A stretch of 64,000 bases of DNA from a bacterium (GTDB lineage: Bacteria; UBP15; UBA6099): assembly GCA_029564595.1 (NCBI GenBank), contig JAKQPS010000044.1, forward strand, positions 62,001 through 126,000, read 5' to 3'. The stretch's first letter is position 1. The number at the start of each line of letters is the position of its first letter. The notes beneath the pieces are model-generated. The model saw only the letters and a program-made list of their open reading frames with translations. It ran no database searches and was not told the origin of the DNA. The position numbers were made by a program, and so were the translations under genes. This document shows positions 8,940 through 18,544 of this stretch, in pieces.

Positions 8940-9876
8940 GCTTATTATCGGAACGCGGCGCAGCAAGCTGGCGCGCATACAGTCGGCATTCGTCAGGGAC
9001 TCGCTGGCCGCGATATTCCCCGGTCTGGACATCGAGGAGAGAATCATAGTGACGACGGGGGACAGGATACTCGACGCCCCTCTCGCGAAGATAGGCGACA
9101 AGGGGCTTTTCACCCGCGAGATAGAACAGCAGTTGCTGGACGGCGAAATCGACATGGCCGTCCACAGCTACAAGGACCTGCCGACGGAGCTTCCCGCCGG
9201 GCTGGAAGTCGGGGCGGTTCTGGAAAGGGCGCCGGCGGAGGACGCGCTGATAGGCGCGCCGGGCGCGTCTCTTGAAAATCTTCCGGCTGGCGCGCGGGTC
9301 GGCTCAAGCAGCCTGCGGCGGATTTCGCAGCTTCTGCGCAGGCGGCCCGACGTCAAAGCTGTGGACATCCGGGGCAACGTCAACACCCGGCTGGACAAAC
9401 TTGACGCCGGCGAATACGACGCGCTTATCCTAGCGCTGGCGGGTTTGACGCGCATGGGTTGCGCGGACAGAGTTTCGCTCGTGCTGGGCGAAGATGACAA
9501 CTGGCTTCATGCGGTCGGACAGGGCGCTCTGGCGGTGGAAGTCCGCGCGGACGACTCGCGCGTCAAGGAGATCGTAGGCGCTCTGGAGCACCCGCCGACC
9601 CGCGCGGCGACGGACGCCGAACGCGCTTTCCTGCGTGAGCTTGAGGGCGGATGTCAGGTTCCGGTAGGCGTTCTCACCTCAGCGCTCCCGAACGGCAGGC
9701 TCAGGCTTTCGGGAATGGTGGCCGGATTATGCGGGTCGCCGTTTTACGAAGGCGAGGAGACGGGCCCTGCGGAAGAAGCCTCGGCGCTCGGCGGACGCCT
9801 TGCGCGGCGTCTAATAGCGGAAGGCGCGGGCGCGGTTCTGGCAGATATCCGCTCTCAATGCCCCAAAATGTATTGA
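8932..9876 (+). CDS. hemC: porphobilinogen deaminase (hydroxymethylbilane synthase)
   Basis: Polymerises four porphobilinogens to hydroxymethylbilane. I place the start at GTG 8932 (MSRLIIGTRRSKLARIQ). This gives the standard N-terminus, has GGAG at 8918-8921 as ribosome binding site and overlaps the hemA stop by 8 nt. A TTG at 8911 is less likely. The 314-residue protein shows GDKGLFTREIE, the VHSYKDLPTELP motif with the catalytic aspartate region, SSSLRRISQ, and the dipyrromethane-cofactor cysteine C241 in LEGGCQVPVG. All key residues are present. Confidence 0.96.
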   Translation: MSRLIIGTRRSKLARIQSAFVRDSLAAIFPGLDIEERIIVTTGDRILDAPLAKIGDKGLFTREIEQQLLDGEIDMAVHSYKDLPTELPAGLEVGAVLERAPAEDALIGAPGASLENLPAGARVGSSSLRRISQLLRRRPDVKAVDIRGNVNTRLDKLDAGEYDALILALAGLTRMGCADRVSLVLGEDDNWLHAVGQGALAVEVRADDSRVKEIVGALEHPPTRAATDAERAFLRELEGGCQVPVGVLTSALPNGRLRLSGMVAGLCGSPFYEGEETGPAEEASALGGRLARRLIAEGAGAVLADIRSQCPKMY

Positions 9877-9894
9877 TTCCCGGAGAAAAAACCT

Positions 9895-11424
9895 ATGGCA
9901 AAAACAGGAAGAGTCACGCTGGTCGGGGCCGGGCCGGGGGATCCCGGACTAATCACTGTCCGAGGCCTCGAAGCGATAAAAGACGCCGATGTGATTATCT
10001 ACGACTACCTAGCCAACCCCGCCCTGCTCAAACACGCGAACGAAAAAGCGGAAAAAATATACGTCGGAAAGAAAGGCGGGGCGCACACGCTGAGACAGGA
10101 CGGCATAAATCAGTTGCTGTATGACAAAGCCGCGTCCGCCCCCCATGTCGTCAGGCTCAAGGGGGGCGACCCCTACATATTCGGACGCGGCTCCGAAGAG
10201 ATGTCCTTTCTTGTTCAGCGCGGAGTCGAGGTCGAGGTTGTTCCGGGCATACCCGCCGCGTTGGGAGCTGCGGCTTACGCCGGAATCCCCTTGACGGACA
10301 GGCGGCACACGTCCACCCTCGCGTTCGTCACCGGACACGAGGACCCGTCCAAAGACGACAGTTCAATCGACTGGTCGAAGATTTCCACCGCGGCGGGAAC
10401 GCTCGTGTTCTATATGGGCGTCAAAAACCTTCCCGACATCGTGTCGAAACTCATCGGGAACGGCCGCTCGCCTCAAACCCCAGTGTCGATTGTCGAATGG
10501 GCGACGATGCCGCGACAGAGAGTGGTGACCGGAACTCTCGAAGATATCGTTGCCAAAGCGGAAAGCGCGAATGTGAAGCCGCCGGCCCTGACTATTGTAG
10601 GAGAAGCGAACGAGCTTAGGGGCGAACTGGCGTGGTTCGAGAAGAAACCTTTGTTCGGAAAAACGATTGTGGTGACGAGAAGCCGGGCGCAGGCAAGCAA
10701 ACTCGACGAGGCTCTGAGGCGGCTGGGCGCGGACACGATAGAGATGCCGACCATCGCGATAGTTCCGCCGGACGACTGGGGCCCGATGGACGCCGCGGCG
10801 GGCGAACTCGGCTCGTATCACTGGGCGATTTTCACCAGCGTCAACGGGGTCGAATACTTCATGGAGAGACTCTGGAAAATCGGCGGCGACGCGCGCAACT
10901 TCGCAAACGTCAGAGTGGCGAGCATCGGACCGGCGACATCCCAGAGGCTCCGCGATTTCGGCATTGTCCCTGATTTCCAGCCTGACAAATATATCGCCGA
11001 AGAGATATTTGAAGGTTTGTGCGGGATCGAGCCGCCGGACGGCAAGAAGTATCTTATGCCGAGAGCGGACATAGCGAGGGAAGCCCTGCCCCGCCTGTTG
11101 CGCGAACAAGGCGCGAAGGTGAACGAGGTCGTCGCGTACAAAACCGTTCCGGGAGATTTCGACATCGAGGCGCTGCGCGCGCGCGTCGCTGACGGCGATG
11201 TGGACGCCGTGACCTTCACAAGCTCCTCGACTGCCCGCTTCTTCGCCGAAAGGATGGGCGCGGATTTTATCGCCGCGAACGCGAATAGATTCGCGGGAAT
11301 CTCTATAGGCCCGGTAACTTCCGACACTATGCGCAAATACGGCATACCGATCTCCGCCGAAGCGGACGACTTCACGATTCCGGGACTTGTGGCCGCCGCG
11401 CTGAAGTTCTTCGGCGCTAAATGA
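9895..11424 (+). CDS. cobA-hemD: fused uroporphyrinogen-III C-methyltransferase / uroporphyrinogen-III synthase
   Basis: A 509-residue two-domain enzyme. Residues 1 to about 245 form the SAM-dependent methyltransferase that makes precorrin-2 (VTLVGAGPGDPGLITVRGL, VVRLKGGDPYIFGRGSEE, EVVPGIPAALGAAAYAGIPLT). Residues from about 255 to the end are HemD, which cyclises hydroxymethylbilane (KTIVVTRSRAQASKLDEALR, FTSVNGVEYF, ASIGPATSQRLRDFG, VTFTSSSTARFFAE). Domain order is CobA then HemD, as in several Firmicutes and Deltaproteobacteria. Channelling uroporphyrinogen III straight to precorrin-2 fits an operon that makes heme from siroheme. Its start lies 18 nt after hemC. Confidence 0.96.
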   Translation: MAKTGRVTLVGAGPGDPGLITVRGLEAIKDADVIIYDYLANPALLKHANEKAEKIYVGKKGGAHTLRQDGINQLLYDKAASAPHVVRLKGGDPYIFGRGSEEMSFLVQRGVEVEVVPGIPAALGAAAYAGIPLTDRRHTSTLAFVTGHEDPSKDDSSIDWSKISTAAGTLVFYMGVKNLPDIVSKLIGNGRSPQTPVSIVEWATMPRQRVVTGTLEDIVAKAESANVKPPALTIVGEANELRGELAWFEKKPLFGKTIVVTRSRAQASKLDEALRRLGADTIEMPTIAIVPPDDWGPMDAAAGELGSYHWAIFTSVNGVEYFMERLWKIGGDARNFANVRVASIGPATSQRLRDFGIVPDFQPDKYIAEEIFEGLCGIEPPDGKKYLMPRADIAREALPRLLREQGAKVNEVVAYKTVPGDFDIEALRARVADGDVDAVTFTSSSTARFFAERMGADFIAANANRFAGISIGPVTSDTMRKYGIPISAEADDFTIPGLVAAALKFFGAK

Positions 11425-11458
11425 CTTAGAAGGACAAATACATTCGGAGCGAAAATAG

Positions 11459-12643
11459 ATGATAGGCATATCAAAACTGTACTGCGGGACGGTCGAGCCG
11501 TCCGACGCGCTGAGATACGGCAGGCAAAGCGGACGGCTTCCGTCGCACCTGCTTCAGTTCTCTGAAGATAAGAAACCTGTCGTGGTGTGGAACATGGGGA
11601 GGCGGTGCAACCTGCGCTGCGTCCACTGCTACTCGCAATCGCGCGACATCAACTATGAAGGCGAGCTTTCGACCGCCGAGGGGCGCGCGCTCATCGACGA
11701 CCTGTCAGCGTTCGGATGTCCGGTCGCCCTGTTTTCGGGAGGCGAGCCGACCATGCGCCCCGACCTTTTCGAGCTGGCCGAATACGCCGTGTCCAAAGGC
11801 ATGCGCGCGGTAATATCCACAAACGGCACTCTCATAGACGACAAGATGGCGGAGAAATTCAAACGGATCGGCCTTTCATACGTCGGGGTGAGCTTGGACG
11901 GCCTGAGGGAAACCAACGACAAGTTCAGGGGTATACCCGGAGCGTTCGACGCGGCTCTGGCCGGGATCGACGCCTGCAAAAGGCAGGGAATAAAAGTCGG
12001 CCTGCGGTTCACCATCAACAAGCGCAACGCGTCGGATATCGGCGGGATTTTCGACCTGCTCGAAGAGAAAGACATCCCCCGGATATGTTTCTATCACCTC
12101 GTCTACGCAGGGCGGGGCGCAAAGCTCATCGAAGAGGATTTGTCGCGGGAGGAGTCGCGCCGGGTGGTGGACCTGATAATCGACAGGACAGCGGATCTTC
12201 ACGCGCGCGGCATTGAAAAAGAAGTCCTCACCGTGGACAACCACTGCGACGGGCCTTATGTTTATCTGAGGATGTTGCGCGAGGGCAACCCTCGCGCGGA
12301 CGGCGTGATGGAGTTGCTAAAGATGAACGGCGGCAACAGCTCCGGCTTGGGCATAGGCTGCGTAAGCTGGGACGGGAGCGTTCACGCCGACCAGTTCTGG
12401 CGCCACCGCTCGTTTGGAAACGTAAAGGAGCGACCGTTCAGCGAGATTTGGTCTGACACATCCGACCCCCTGATGGCGAAACTGAAGGAAAAGAAGAAAC
12501 ACGTTGGCGGCAGGTGCGCGAAATGCCGTTTCCTCGACGTGTGCGCCGGAAATTTCCGCGTGCGCGCAGAGGCGGTTTACTGCGATGAATGGGCGCAAGA
12601 CCCGGCCTGCTACCTGACCGACGATGAAATCGGATTGGAGTGA
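11459..12643 (+). CDS. ahbC: 12,18-didecarboxysiroheme deacetylase (radical SAM AhbC)
   Basis: Radical SAM enzyme that removes the two acetate side chains of didecarboxysiroheme to give Fe-coproporphyrin III in the alternative heme pathway. The N-terminus [21 protein letters not shown] is characteristic of AhbC/NirJ1. The [4Fe-4S] cluster motif is C50-x3-C54-x2-C57 ([14 protein letters not shown]), and the glycine motif is [11 protein letters not shown]. The C-terminal part has further cysteines typical of a second cluster ([29 protein letters not shown], a later Cys-x-Asp-Glu). Its length of 394 residues is normal. It overlaps hemB by 4 nt. Anaerobic chemistry is implied. Confidence 0.92.
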   Translation: MIGISKLYCGTVEPSDALRYGRQSGRLPSHLLQFSEDKKPVVVWNMGRRCNLRCVHCYSQSRDINYEGELSTAEGRALIDDLSAFGCPVALFSGGEPTMRPDLFELAEYAVSKGMRAVISTNGTLIDDKMAEKFKRIGLSYVGVSLDGLRETNDKFRGIPGAFDAALAGIDACKRQGIKVGLRFTINKRNASDIGGIFDLLEEKDIPRICFYHLVYAGRGAKLIEEDLSREESRRVVDLIIDRTADLHARGIEKEVLTVDNHCDGPYVYLRMLREGNPRADGVMELLKMNGGNSSGLGIGCVSWDGSVHADQFWRHRSFGNVKERPFSEIWSDTSDPLMAKLKEKKKHVGGRCAKCRFLDVCAGNFRVRAEAVYCDEWAQDPACYLTDDEIGLE

Positions 12644-13632
12644 CGCTCATGGAATTCCCGATTGTTCGAATGAGAAGGATGAGAAGGACCGAAACTCTAA
12701 GGCGGATGACAAGAGAGACGACGCTGAGCGTTGATGACCTGATAGCTCCGCTTTTCATTATTCCCGGCTCCGGGGAGCGGAGAGCTATCGCCTCGATGCC
12801 CGGACAATATCAGATGTCGGCGGACGCCGCAGCAGCAGAATGCGAGTCGCTTTTCGCTCTCGGTGTCCCGGCGGTCATATTGTTCGGCTTGCCGGACAAG
12901 AAAGACCCCAAAGGCGAGTCGGGCGTCAAGGCGGACGGCGTAGTGCAGAAAGCGACGGCTTTAATAAAAAAGGCCGCGCCGGATTTGTGCGTGATAACGG
13001 ACGTCTGCCTTTGCGAATACACGTCGCACGGCCATTGCGGTTTGCTGAAAGGCAACGAAGTGGACAATGATTCGACGCTGAAGCAGCTCGCGCGGATGGC
13101 GCTGTCCCACGTGGCGGCGGGGGCTGACATGGTGGCTCCGTCTGACATGATGGACGGACGCGTCGCGGCCATACGCGCCGCGCTCGACGAATCCGGATTC
13201 GGCATGACTCCCATAATGTCTTACGCCGCGAAATACGCCTCGGCCTTTTACGGCCCGTTCAGAGACGCCGCTGACAGCGCGCCTCAGTTCGGCGACAGGC
13301 GCTCGTATCAGATGGACCCGGCAAACAGGCGCGAAGCTCTTCGTGAAATCGACCTTGATGAGGGAGAAGGCGCGGACATCCTCATGGTGAAACCTGCGCT
13401 GGCTTACCTTGACGTAATCGCCGCCGTCCGCGAGCGCTCGAACCTCCCCTTGGCCGCCTACAGCGTAAGCGGCGAGTATTCGATGATTATGGCTGCGGCG
13501 GAACGCGGGATGCTCGACGCGGACCGCGCGATGTTCGAGTCTCTCACTTCCATCAAGCGCGCGGGCGCGGATATGATTCTGACGTACTTCGCAAAGGCGG
13601 TCGCGGAAGAGTTGAAGAGGAGGCGCGGATGA
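12640..13632 (+). CDS. hemB: delta-aminolevulinic acid dehydratase (porphobilinogen synthase)
   Basis: Condenses two 5-aminolevulinate molecules to porphobilinogen. The 330-residue protein has the cysteine-rich zinc-binding stretch [14 protein letters not shown], which marks the Zn-dependent class. It also has the substrate Schiff-base lysine regions [19 protein letters not shown] and [13 protein letters not shown], and [15 protein letters not shown]. It is placed between the two radical SAM genes, overlapping ahbC by 4 nt and ahbD by 4 nt, so this part of the operon is translationally coupled. Confidence 0.97.
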   Translation: MTLMEFPIVRMRRMRRTETLRRMTRETTLSVDDLIAPLFIIPGSGERRAIASMPGQYQMSADAAAAECESLFALGVPAVILFGLPDKKDPKGESGVKADGVVQKATALIKKAAPDLCVITDVCLCEYTSHGHCGLLKGNEVDNDSTLKQLARMALSHVAAGADMVAPSDMMDGRVAAIRAALDESGFGMTPIMSYAAKYASAFYGPFRDAADSAPQFGDRRSYQMDPANRREALREIDLDEGEGADILMVKPALAYLDVIAAVRERSNLPLAAYSVSGEYSMIMAAAERGMLDADRAMFESLTSIKRAGADMILTYFAKAVAEELKRRRG

Positions 13633-14729
13633 AAGTCGGCATGGACGGCGGCGGAAGACCTGCCGGGCCTGCGCCTCGGCTGGTGGCTTGGGAAACCACG
13701 CGCAGATGCCCAATGAAATGCAAGCACTGCCGAGGCTCCGCGCGCGATCAGGACTACGCGGGCGAGCTGTCACCGGCGGAAGCGCGACTGCTCATTGACA
13801 ATATCGCTTCCTTCTCAAAACCGATACTAATTCTCACAGGCGGCGAGCCGATGACCCGCGAGGACATCTATGACATAGCGCGCTACGGGACTGACAAAGG
13901 GTTGCGCGTCGTGATGTCCCCTTGCGGGCCGCTCATCACTCCTGAAACCGCCTCGAAGATGAAGGAGTCCGGCATACAACGCATCAGCGTCAGCATCGAC
14001 GGCGCCACAGCGGCGACTCACGACAAATTCAGAGGCGTCCCCGGAGCGTTCGATGGCGCGCTTCGAGGCATCGGCCACGCGCGGGACGCGGGAATGGAGT
14101 TCCAGATCAACACCACTGTGACCAAACACAATATTTCCGAGCTGGCGGACATACTCGCGCTCGCTGAACGGCTCGGAGCCGTTGCCTTCAACCCGTTCCT
14201 GCTCGTTCCGACCGGGCGCGGCAAAGCCATATCCGACCTTGAAATACCGCCCGGCGAATACGAGCGCGCCCTCAACTGGGTCTATGAAAAAAGCCTCGAA
14301 ACCGACATACAGTTCAAACCCACCTGCGCGCCTCACTACCACCGCATATTCAGGCAGCGGGAAGAAAAAGCGGGCCGCGAGGTAACTCCGAAGTCCCACG
14401 GGCTTTTCGCCATGACAAAAGGCTGCATGGGCGGAGACGGCTTCGTCTTTGTCTCTTATGACGGCATTCTTCAGCCATGCGGCTTCTTCGACGTCAACTG
14501 CGGCGATTTGCGGCGCGAAAACTTCGACTTTAAAAAAATCTACGAGACTTCCAAAGTGTTCAACGAATTGAGGGACACGCGGACATACAAGGGGAAATGC
14601 GGCGTGTGCGAATACGTGAAAGTCTGCGGCGGGTGCAGGGCCAGAGCGCTGGCTCTTTCAGGCGACTATCTGGCCGAGGAGCCGTTCTGCGTGTACACGC
14701 CCAAATCGATGAGGCGCGGCGATGGATGA
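13629..14729 (+). CDS. ahbD: heme b synthase (radical SAM/SPASM AhbD)
   Basis: Converts the two propionates of Fe-coproporphyrin III to vinyl groups, the last step of the siroheme-dependent heme route. The N-terminal radical SAM motif is C27-x3-C31-x2-C34 ([16 protein letters not shown]). The glycine motif is [11 protein letters not shown]. The SPASM-like C-terminal region carries [47 protein letters not shown] and a final cysteine, enough for an auxiliary cluster. The 366-residue length is normal. The gene overlaps hemB by 4 nt and ahbA by 8 nt. Confidence 0.92.
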   Translation: MKVGMDGGGRPAGPAPRLVAWETTRRCPMKCKHCRGSARDQDYAGELSPAEARLLIDNIASFSKPILILTGGEPMTREDIYDIARYGTDKGLRVVMSPCGPLITPETASKMKESGIQRISVSIDGATAATHDKFRGVPGAFDGALRGIGHARDAGMEFQINTTVTKHNISELADILALAERLGAVAFNPFLLVPTGRGKAISDLEIPPGEYERALNWVYEKSLETDIQFKPTCAPHYHRIFRQREEKAGREVTPKSHGLFAMTKGCMGGDGFVFVSYDGILQPCGFFDVNCGDLRRENFDFKKIYETSKVFNELRDTRTYKGKCGVCEYVKVCGGCRARALALSGDYLAEEPFCVYTPKSMRRGDG

Positions 14730-15174
14730 AATCGACAGGCTTCTGCTCACTTTGATTCAGAGGGAATTCCCGCTCTCGGAGCGGCCTTACGCCGAGATCG
14801 CCGAAAAGGCGGGAGTCGCCGAGAGCGAAGCCATTGCGAGGATCGAAGCGATGAGAGAAGAGGGCCTTATCCGGAGGATGGGGGCCTCTCTGAACCCGCG
14901 CGCGCTCGGCTACGTCAGCACGTTGGCCGCGGCGCGCGTCGCTCCCGGCAGAGTGGATTCCGTAACGAATTATATCAACCGGTTTAACGAGATCACCCAC
15001 AACTACGAGCGGGACGACGAGTTTAACGTGTGGTTCACCGTCATAGCGCGCGACGAGGCGGCGGTGGCCGCAATCATCGACGACATAAGAAAACATTCGG
15101 GGGCCGACGAGGTAATCGACCTTCCGGCGACGCATATCTTTAAGATTAAAGTGAACTTCGACCTTACGAAATGA
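14722..15174 (+). CDS. ahbA: siroheme decarboxylase subunit A (AsnC/Lrp-like)
   Basis: AhbA and AhbB form a heterodimer that decarboxylates siroheme to 12,18-didecarboxysiroheme. The proteins resemble AsnC/Lrp regulators but act as enzymes. The 150-residue product has an N-terminal winged HTH (LLLTLIQREFPLSERPYAEIA, GLIRRMGASLNPRALG) and a C-terminal RAM-like domain with HNYERDDEFNVWFTVIARD, including the histidine/tyrosine pair implicated in substrate handling. Its position between ahbD and a second homologue supports the assignment over a plain regulator. Confidence 0.88.
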   Translation: MDEIDRLLLTLIQREFPLSERPYAEIAEKAGVAESEAIARIEAMREEGLIRRMGASLNPRALGYVSTLAAARVAPGRVDSVTNYINRFNEITHNYERDDEFNVWFTVIARDEAAVAAIIDDIRKHSGADEVIDLPATHIFKIKVNFDLTK

Positions 15175-15181
15175 GGGCCGG

Positions 15182-15664
15182 ATGGAGTTTGCGGAAAAGG
15201 AAATAAGGCTGTTGCGCGCTCTGCAGGAAGACCTCCCCGTGCGCGAGAGGCCGTACGCTGATTTGGCGGCGCGCGCGGGCATGTCTGAAGCCGAGGCTCT
15301 CGAAATCGCCCGCAGATGGAAAGAGGCCGGCATTATCAGAAGGATGGGCGCGTTCATCAGACACCGCAAAGCCGGCGTCATAGCCAACGGAATGGTCGTC
15401 TGGGACGTCCCGGAAGAAAGGGTTGAAGAGGCGGGGCGCGCGATGAGCGCGCGCGACTGCGTCAGCCACTGCTACGCCCGCCCGCGCTCGGACAAATGGC
15501 CCTTCCGCCTATACACGATGATTCACGGCGCGACAGAGGACGAAGTCAGGGAACAGGCGCGCCTGCTATCTGAAGAACTGCGCGTCGAAAATTTCAGAAT
15601 TCTATTCAGCTTGCGCGAGTTGAAGAAATCCGACACCAAACTTTTTATGGAGGAAGACAGATGA
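15182..15664 (+). CDS. ahbB: siroheme decarboxylase subunit B (AsnC/Lrp-like)
   Basis: Second subunit of the AhbAB siroheme decarboxylase, 160 residues. It parallels AhbA: HTH half with VRERPYADLAARAGMSEAEAL and IIRRMGAFIRHRKAG, then a RAM-like half with SHCYARPRSDKWPFRLYTMIHG. The C-terminal FRILFSLRELKKSDTKLF matches the typical ending of AhbB. It starts 7 nt after ahbA, and its stop overlaps the hemL ATG by 4 nt. The two subunits are clearly paralogous but well diverged, as expected for an obligate heterodimer. Confidence 0.88.
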   Translation: MEFAEKEIRLLRALQEDLPVRERPYADLAARAGMSEAEALEIARRWKEAGIIRRMGAFIRHRKAGVIANGMVVWDVPEERVEEAGRAMSARDCVSHCYARPRSDKWPFRLYTMIHGATEDEVREQARLLSEELRVENFRILFSLRELKKSDTKLFMEEDR

Positions 15665-16950
15665 GCCGCAGCGCGGACCTGTTTGCTGAAGCGTTAAAAT
15701 GCATCCCCGGCGGCGTGAATTCGCCTGTAAGGGCGTTCGGGTCGGTCGGCGGCGGGCCAAGATTCATTGACAGCGGAAAAGGCGCAAGGATAATCGACGC
15801 CGACGGCAAAGAATATATAGATTGCGTGGCGTCTTGGGGACCGCTGATACTCGGCCATTCGAGACCTGAAGTGGTTGCGGCGGTGAAGGCGGCCGCAGAG
15901 CGCGGCGCGAGTTTCGGCGCGCCCACATCAGCAGAAACCCGGCTCGCGAAACTCATCGTAGATATGGTTCCGAGCGTGGAGAAGGTCAGGCTGGTCAACT
16001 CCGGAACCGAAGCCACTATGAGCGCCGTCAGACTCGCCAGAGCCGCCACGCGCCGGGACAAAATCATCAAATTTGAAGGCTGCTATCACGGGCACGCGGA
16101 CAGCTTTCTCATCAAAGCAGGAAGCGGAGCCCTCACCCTCGGCCAGCCAAGCTCCCCCGGCGTCCCCGCCTCGCTTGCCGCAGACACTTTGAACGCCGAC
16201 TACAACAACGTCGATTCCGTGAAAAAACTTTTTGACGCTCTGCCCGGACAAATCGCCTGCGTGATTCTTGAACCTGTGGCCGCAAACGTCGGCGTGATTC
16301 TGCCGGAATTGGGATTCCTCGAAGACCTGCGGCAGTTGACGGCCGAGCGAGGCGCGTTGCTGATTTTCGACGAGGTTATCACCGGATTCAGGCTTGCCCC
16401 CGGCGGCGCGCAGGAACACTTCAACATCTCCCCCGACCTTACCACGCTCGGAAAAATCATCGGCGGGGGGCTGCCCGTCGGGGCATACGGCGGCCGCGCG
16501 GACCTCATGGACATGATGGCTCCTTCCGGCCCTGTCTATCAGGCCGGCACTCTGTCTGGAAACCCGATCGCGGTCGCGGCGGGAATAACCACGCTCGAAA
16601 TACTCATTAACGATTCGCCCTACCAACGGATGGCCGCTCTCGCCGACAGGCTTTTTGATGGTCTGGAAAAAGGCGCTCGCGACAACGGCGTAGATATCGC
16701 CGTCAACAAGATAGCGTCCATGGGCTGCGCCTTCTTCGCGCCCGGCCCGGTGAGAAATTACGCTGAGGCCCTGAAAAGCGACACAAAGCTTTTCGCGAGG
16801 TTCCACTCCCTTATGCTTGAGCGAGGCGTCTATCTGGCGCCGTCTCAGTTCGAGGCGTGCTTCGTCGGGGCCGCGCACACCGAGGCCGACGTCGACGCGA
16901 TATCCGCCGCCGCCGCCGAATCGCTAAAAGTCATCAAAAGCGGAAGCTGA
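15661..16950 (+). CDS. hemL: glutamate-1-semialdehyde 2,1-aminomutase
   Basis: Converts the HemA product glutamate-1-semialdehyde to 5-aminolevulinate using pyridoxamine/pyridoxal phosphate. The 429-residue protein shows PGGVNSPVRAFGSVGG near the N-terminus, the VNSGTEATMSAVRLARA cofactor loop, EGCYHGHAD, FDEVITGFR and the Schiff-base lysine K265 in TTLGKIIGGGLPVGAYGG. It ends the tetrapyrrole operon and closes the C5 branch together with hemA. It overlaps ahbB by 4 nt. Confidence 0.97.
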   Translation: MSRSADLFAEALKCIPGGVNSPVRAFGSVGGGPRFIDSGKGARIIDADGKEYIDCVASWGPLILGHSRPEVVAAVKAAAERGASFGAPTSAETRLAKLIVDMVPSVEKVRLVNSGTEATMSAVRLARAATRRDKIIKFEGCYHGHADSFLIKAGSGALTLGQPSSPGVPASLAADTLNADYNNVDSVKKLFDALPGQIACVILEPVAANVGVILPELGFLEDLRQLTAERGALLIFDEVITGFRLAPGGAQEHFNISPDLTTLGKIIGGGLPVGAYGGRADLMDMMAPSGPVYQAGTLSGNPIAVAAGITTLEILINDSPYQRMAALADRLFDGLEKGARDNGVDIAVNKIASMGCAFFAPGPVRNYAEALKSDTKLFARFHSLMLERGVYLAPSQFEACFVGAAHTEADVDAISAAAAESLKVIKSGS

Positions 16951-16995
16951 CCAAGCCGTCGGCGCGAACCGCGCTTAGCAGCAGCCGGAGGGCTG

Positions 16996-18525
16996 ATGAA
17001 AGTTCTTCTTATACAACCGCCGAAACACTTCTGGCCATATATCAGCGCGGACGACAATTTTCTGACTCCGCAATGGATGCCGTGTCTGGCAGCCTCCGCC
17101 CGCGCCGCCGGGCACACCGTCGCCACCGTCGACTGCGCCCCTCTAAAAATGGGCTGGAAGAGCCTCGCCGAAACCATCAAGCGCGTCGATCCGGACGCCG
17201 TCGGCGTGGGAGAAAACCACGCGGTTTACAGCCATGAATCAATCAGGGCTTTGAAACTCGCCAGAGAAATATGCCCCGGCGTAAAAACAATCGCGGGCGG
17301 CTCTCATTTTACCAACCTCATCGAAGACACTCTGAAGAATGACTTTATAGATTACATTGTCTGCCGCGAGGGCGAAGAGTCTTTTGTGGAATTGCTCGCC
17401 GCGATTCCCGACGGCGAAAGCGCTGTCGGCGGAGTCAAAGGAATCGCTTTCAGGAAAGACGGACGCGCGGTGGAGACGCCCCCCCGGCCGCTCATCAGCG
17501 ACCTCGATTCCCTCCCCCTCCCCGCCTACGACCTGATGCCGATGCATCTTTACGGGACATCGAAGTTTCTTTTTTCTCCCGGCGGCGCGACCATTCATCA
17601 CAGCCGGGGCTGCGTCAGCAACTGCCGCTTCTGCGCTTGGTGGAGGCAGATGGCGGACGTAGAGCAGAGCGAAGACGGCTCCGTCTCCCTCAAGCCGCGC
17701 TGGCGCACCAAATCCGTGCAAAACACTATTAATGAAATCCGCGTCCTTGCCGAAACACATAACAAGCGCTGCCTAGTCTTCGTTGACGAATACTGGAACA
17801 AAGACCCGGCATGGAGCGCGAGTTTTGCGGACGCGCTGATCGCCGAAAACCTCGGCGTCGAGTGGTTCGCATTCATGCGCGCCGACGCGGTCATCCGGGA
17901 CGAAAAATCCGGCGTGTTCGAGAAACTTGCCCGCAGCGGTCTTGTCCATGTCTCCATCGGCGTCGAACGTGTCGAACAGGACGAGCTTAAGGACATGGGC
18001 AAGCCTTTCTACAGCGAAAACACCGCTTTGGAGTGCTTCGGCATTCTCAAAAATAAATATCCTAATATTTTCAGGCAGGGCACTTTCATCGTCGGCGTGC
18101 GGCACGAAACCCCGGCGAGCATGCTCGCCCAAGCGGATTTCGCCCGGCGGCTCGAACTCGACTATCCGGGCTTTCATCCGATTACCCCTGTTCCGGGCAC
18201 CGCCTTCTGGTCGGAAGCGGAGGCGGCGGGCTGGATAGAGACGCGCGACTTCGCCGATTACGATTGGATGACCCCCATCATAAGCTCTGAGAACATGTCG
18301 CGGGAGCGCATCGAGGAACTGCTCATCGTGTTGAGCAAAAGGTTCGTCTCCCTTAAGTGGTTCCTGAAAGGGATAACCAGCAAGGGCTTATACAAACGCA
18401 AGATGTACATCTGGTGGCTGATTGTCACCATCCGGGTTCTGCTCACTTCCATCCGGTCGTTCGTCTGGCCGTTCAAGACAAAAGTTTACGCGAGTCTGGT
18501 AAAGCCTCCGTGGTACGACGACTGA
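16996..18525 (+). CDS. B12-binding domain radical SAM protein
   Basis: A 509-residue member of the cobalamin-binding radical SAM superfamily (BchE/HpnJ-like architecture). Residues 1 to about 150 form the B12-binding Rossmann domain (MKVLLIQPPKHFWPY, ARAAGHTVATVDC, DAVGVGENHAVY, KTIAGGSHFTN). The radical SAM core follows, with C-x3-C-x2-C in SRGCVSNCRFCAWW. A C-terminal helical part has hydrophobic stretches (WWLIVTIRVLLTSIRSFVW). The substrate cannot be read from sequence; relatives methylate or rearrange lipids, porphyrins or antibiotics. It starts 46 nt after hemL with a GGAGGG site and is followed 20 nt later by a GT39-like gene. A glycolipid or membrane-lipid role is as plausible as a tetrapyrrole one. 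Confidence 0.85.
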   Translation: MKVLLIQPPKHFWPYISADDNFLTPQWMPCLAASARAAGHTVATVDCAPLKMGWKSLAETIKRVDPDAVGVGENHAVYSHESIRALKLAREICPGVKTIAGGSHFTNLIEDTLKNDFIDYIVCREGEESFVELLAAIPDGESAVGGVKGIAFRKDGRAVETPPRPLISDLDSLPLPAYDLMPMHLYGTSKFLFSPGGATIHHSRGCVSNCRFCAWWRQMADVEQSEDGSVSLKPRWRTKSVQNTINEIRVLAETHNKRCLVFVDEYWNKDPAWSASFADALIAENLGVEWFAFMRADAVIRDEKSGVFEKLARSGLVHVSIGVERVEQDELKDMGKPFYSENTALECFGILKNKYPNIFRQGTFIVGVRHETPASMLAQADFARRLELDYPGFHPITPVPGTAFWSEAEAAGWIETRDFADYDWMTPIISSENMSRERIEELLIVLSKRFVSLKWFLKGITSKGLYKRKMYIWWLIVTIRVLLTSIRSFVWPFKTKVYASLVKPPWYDD

Positions 18526-18544
18526 ACGCGAAAAGAGGAACGGG

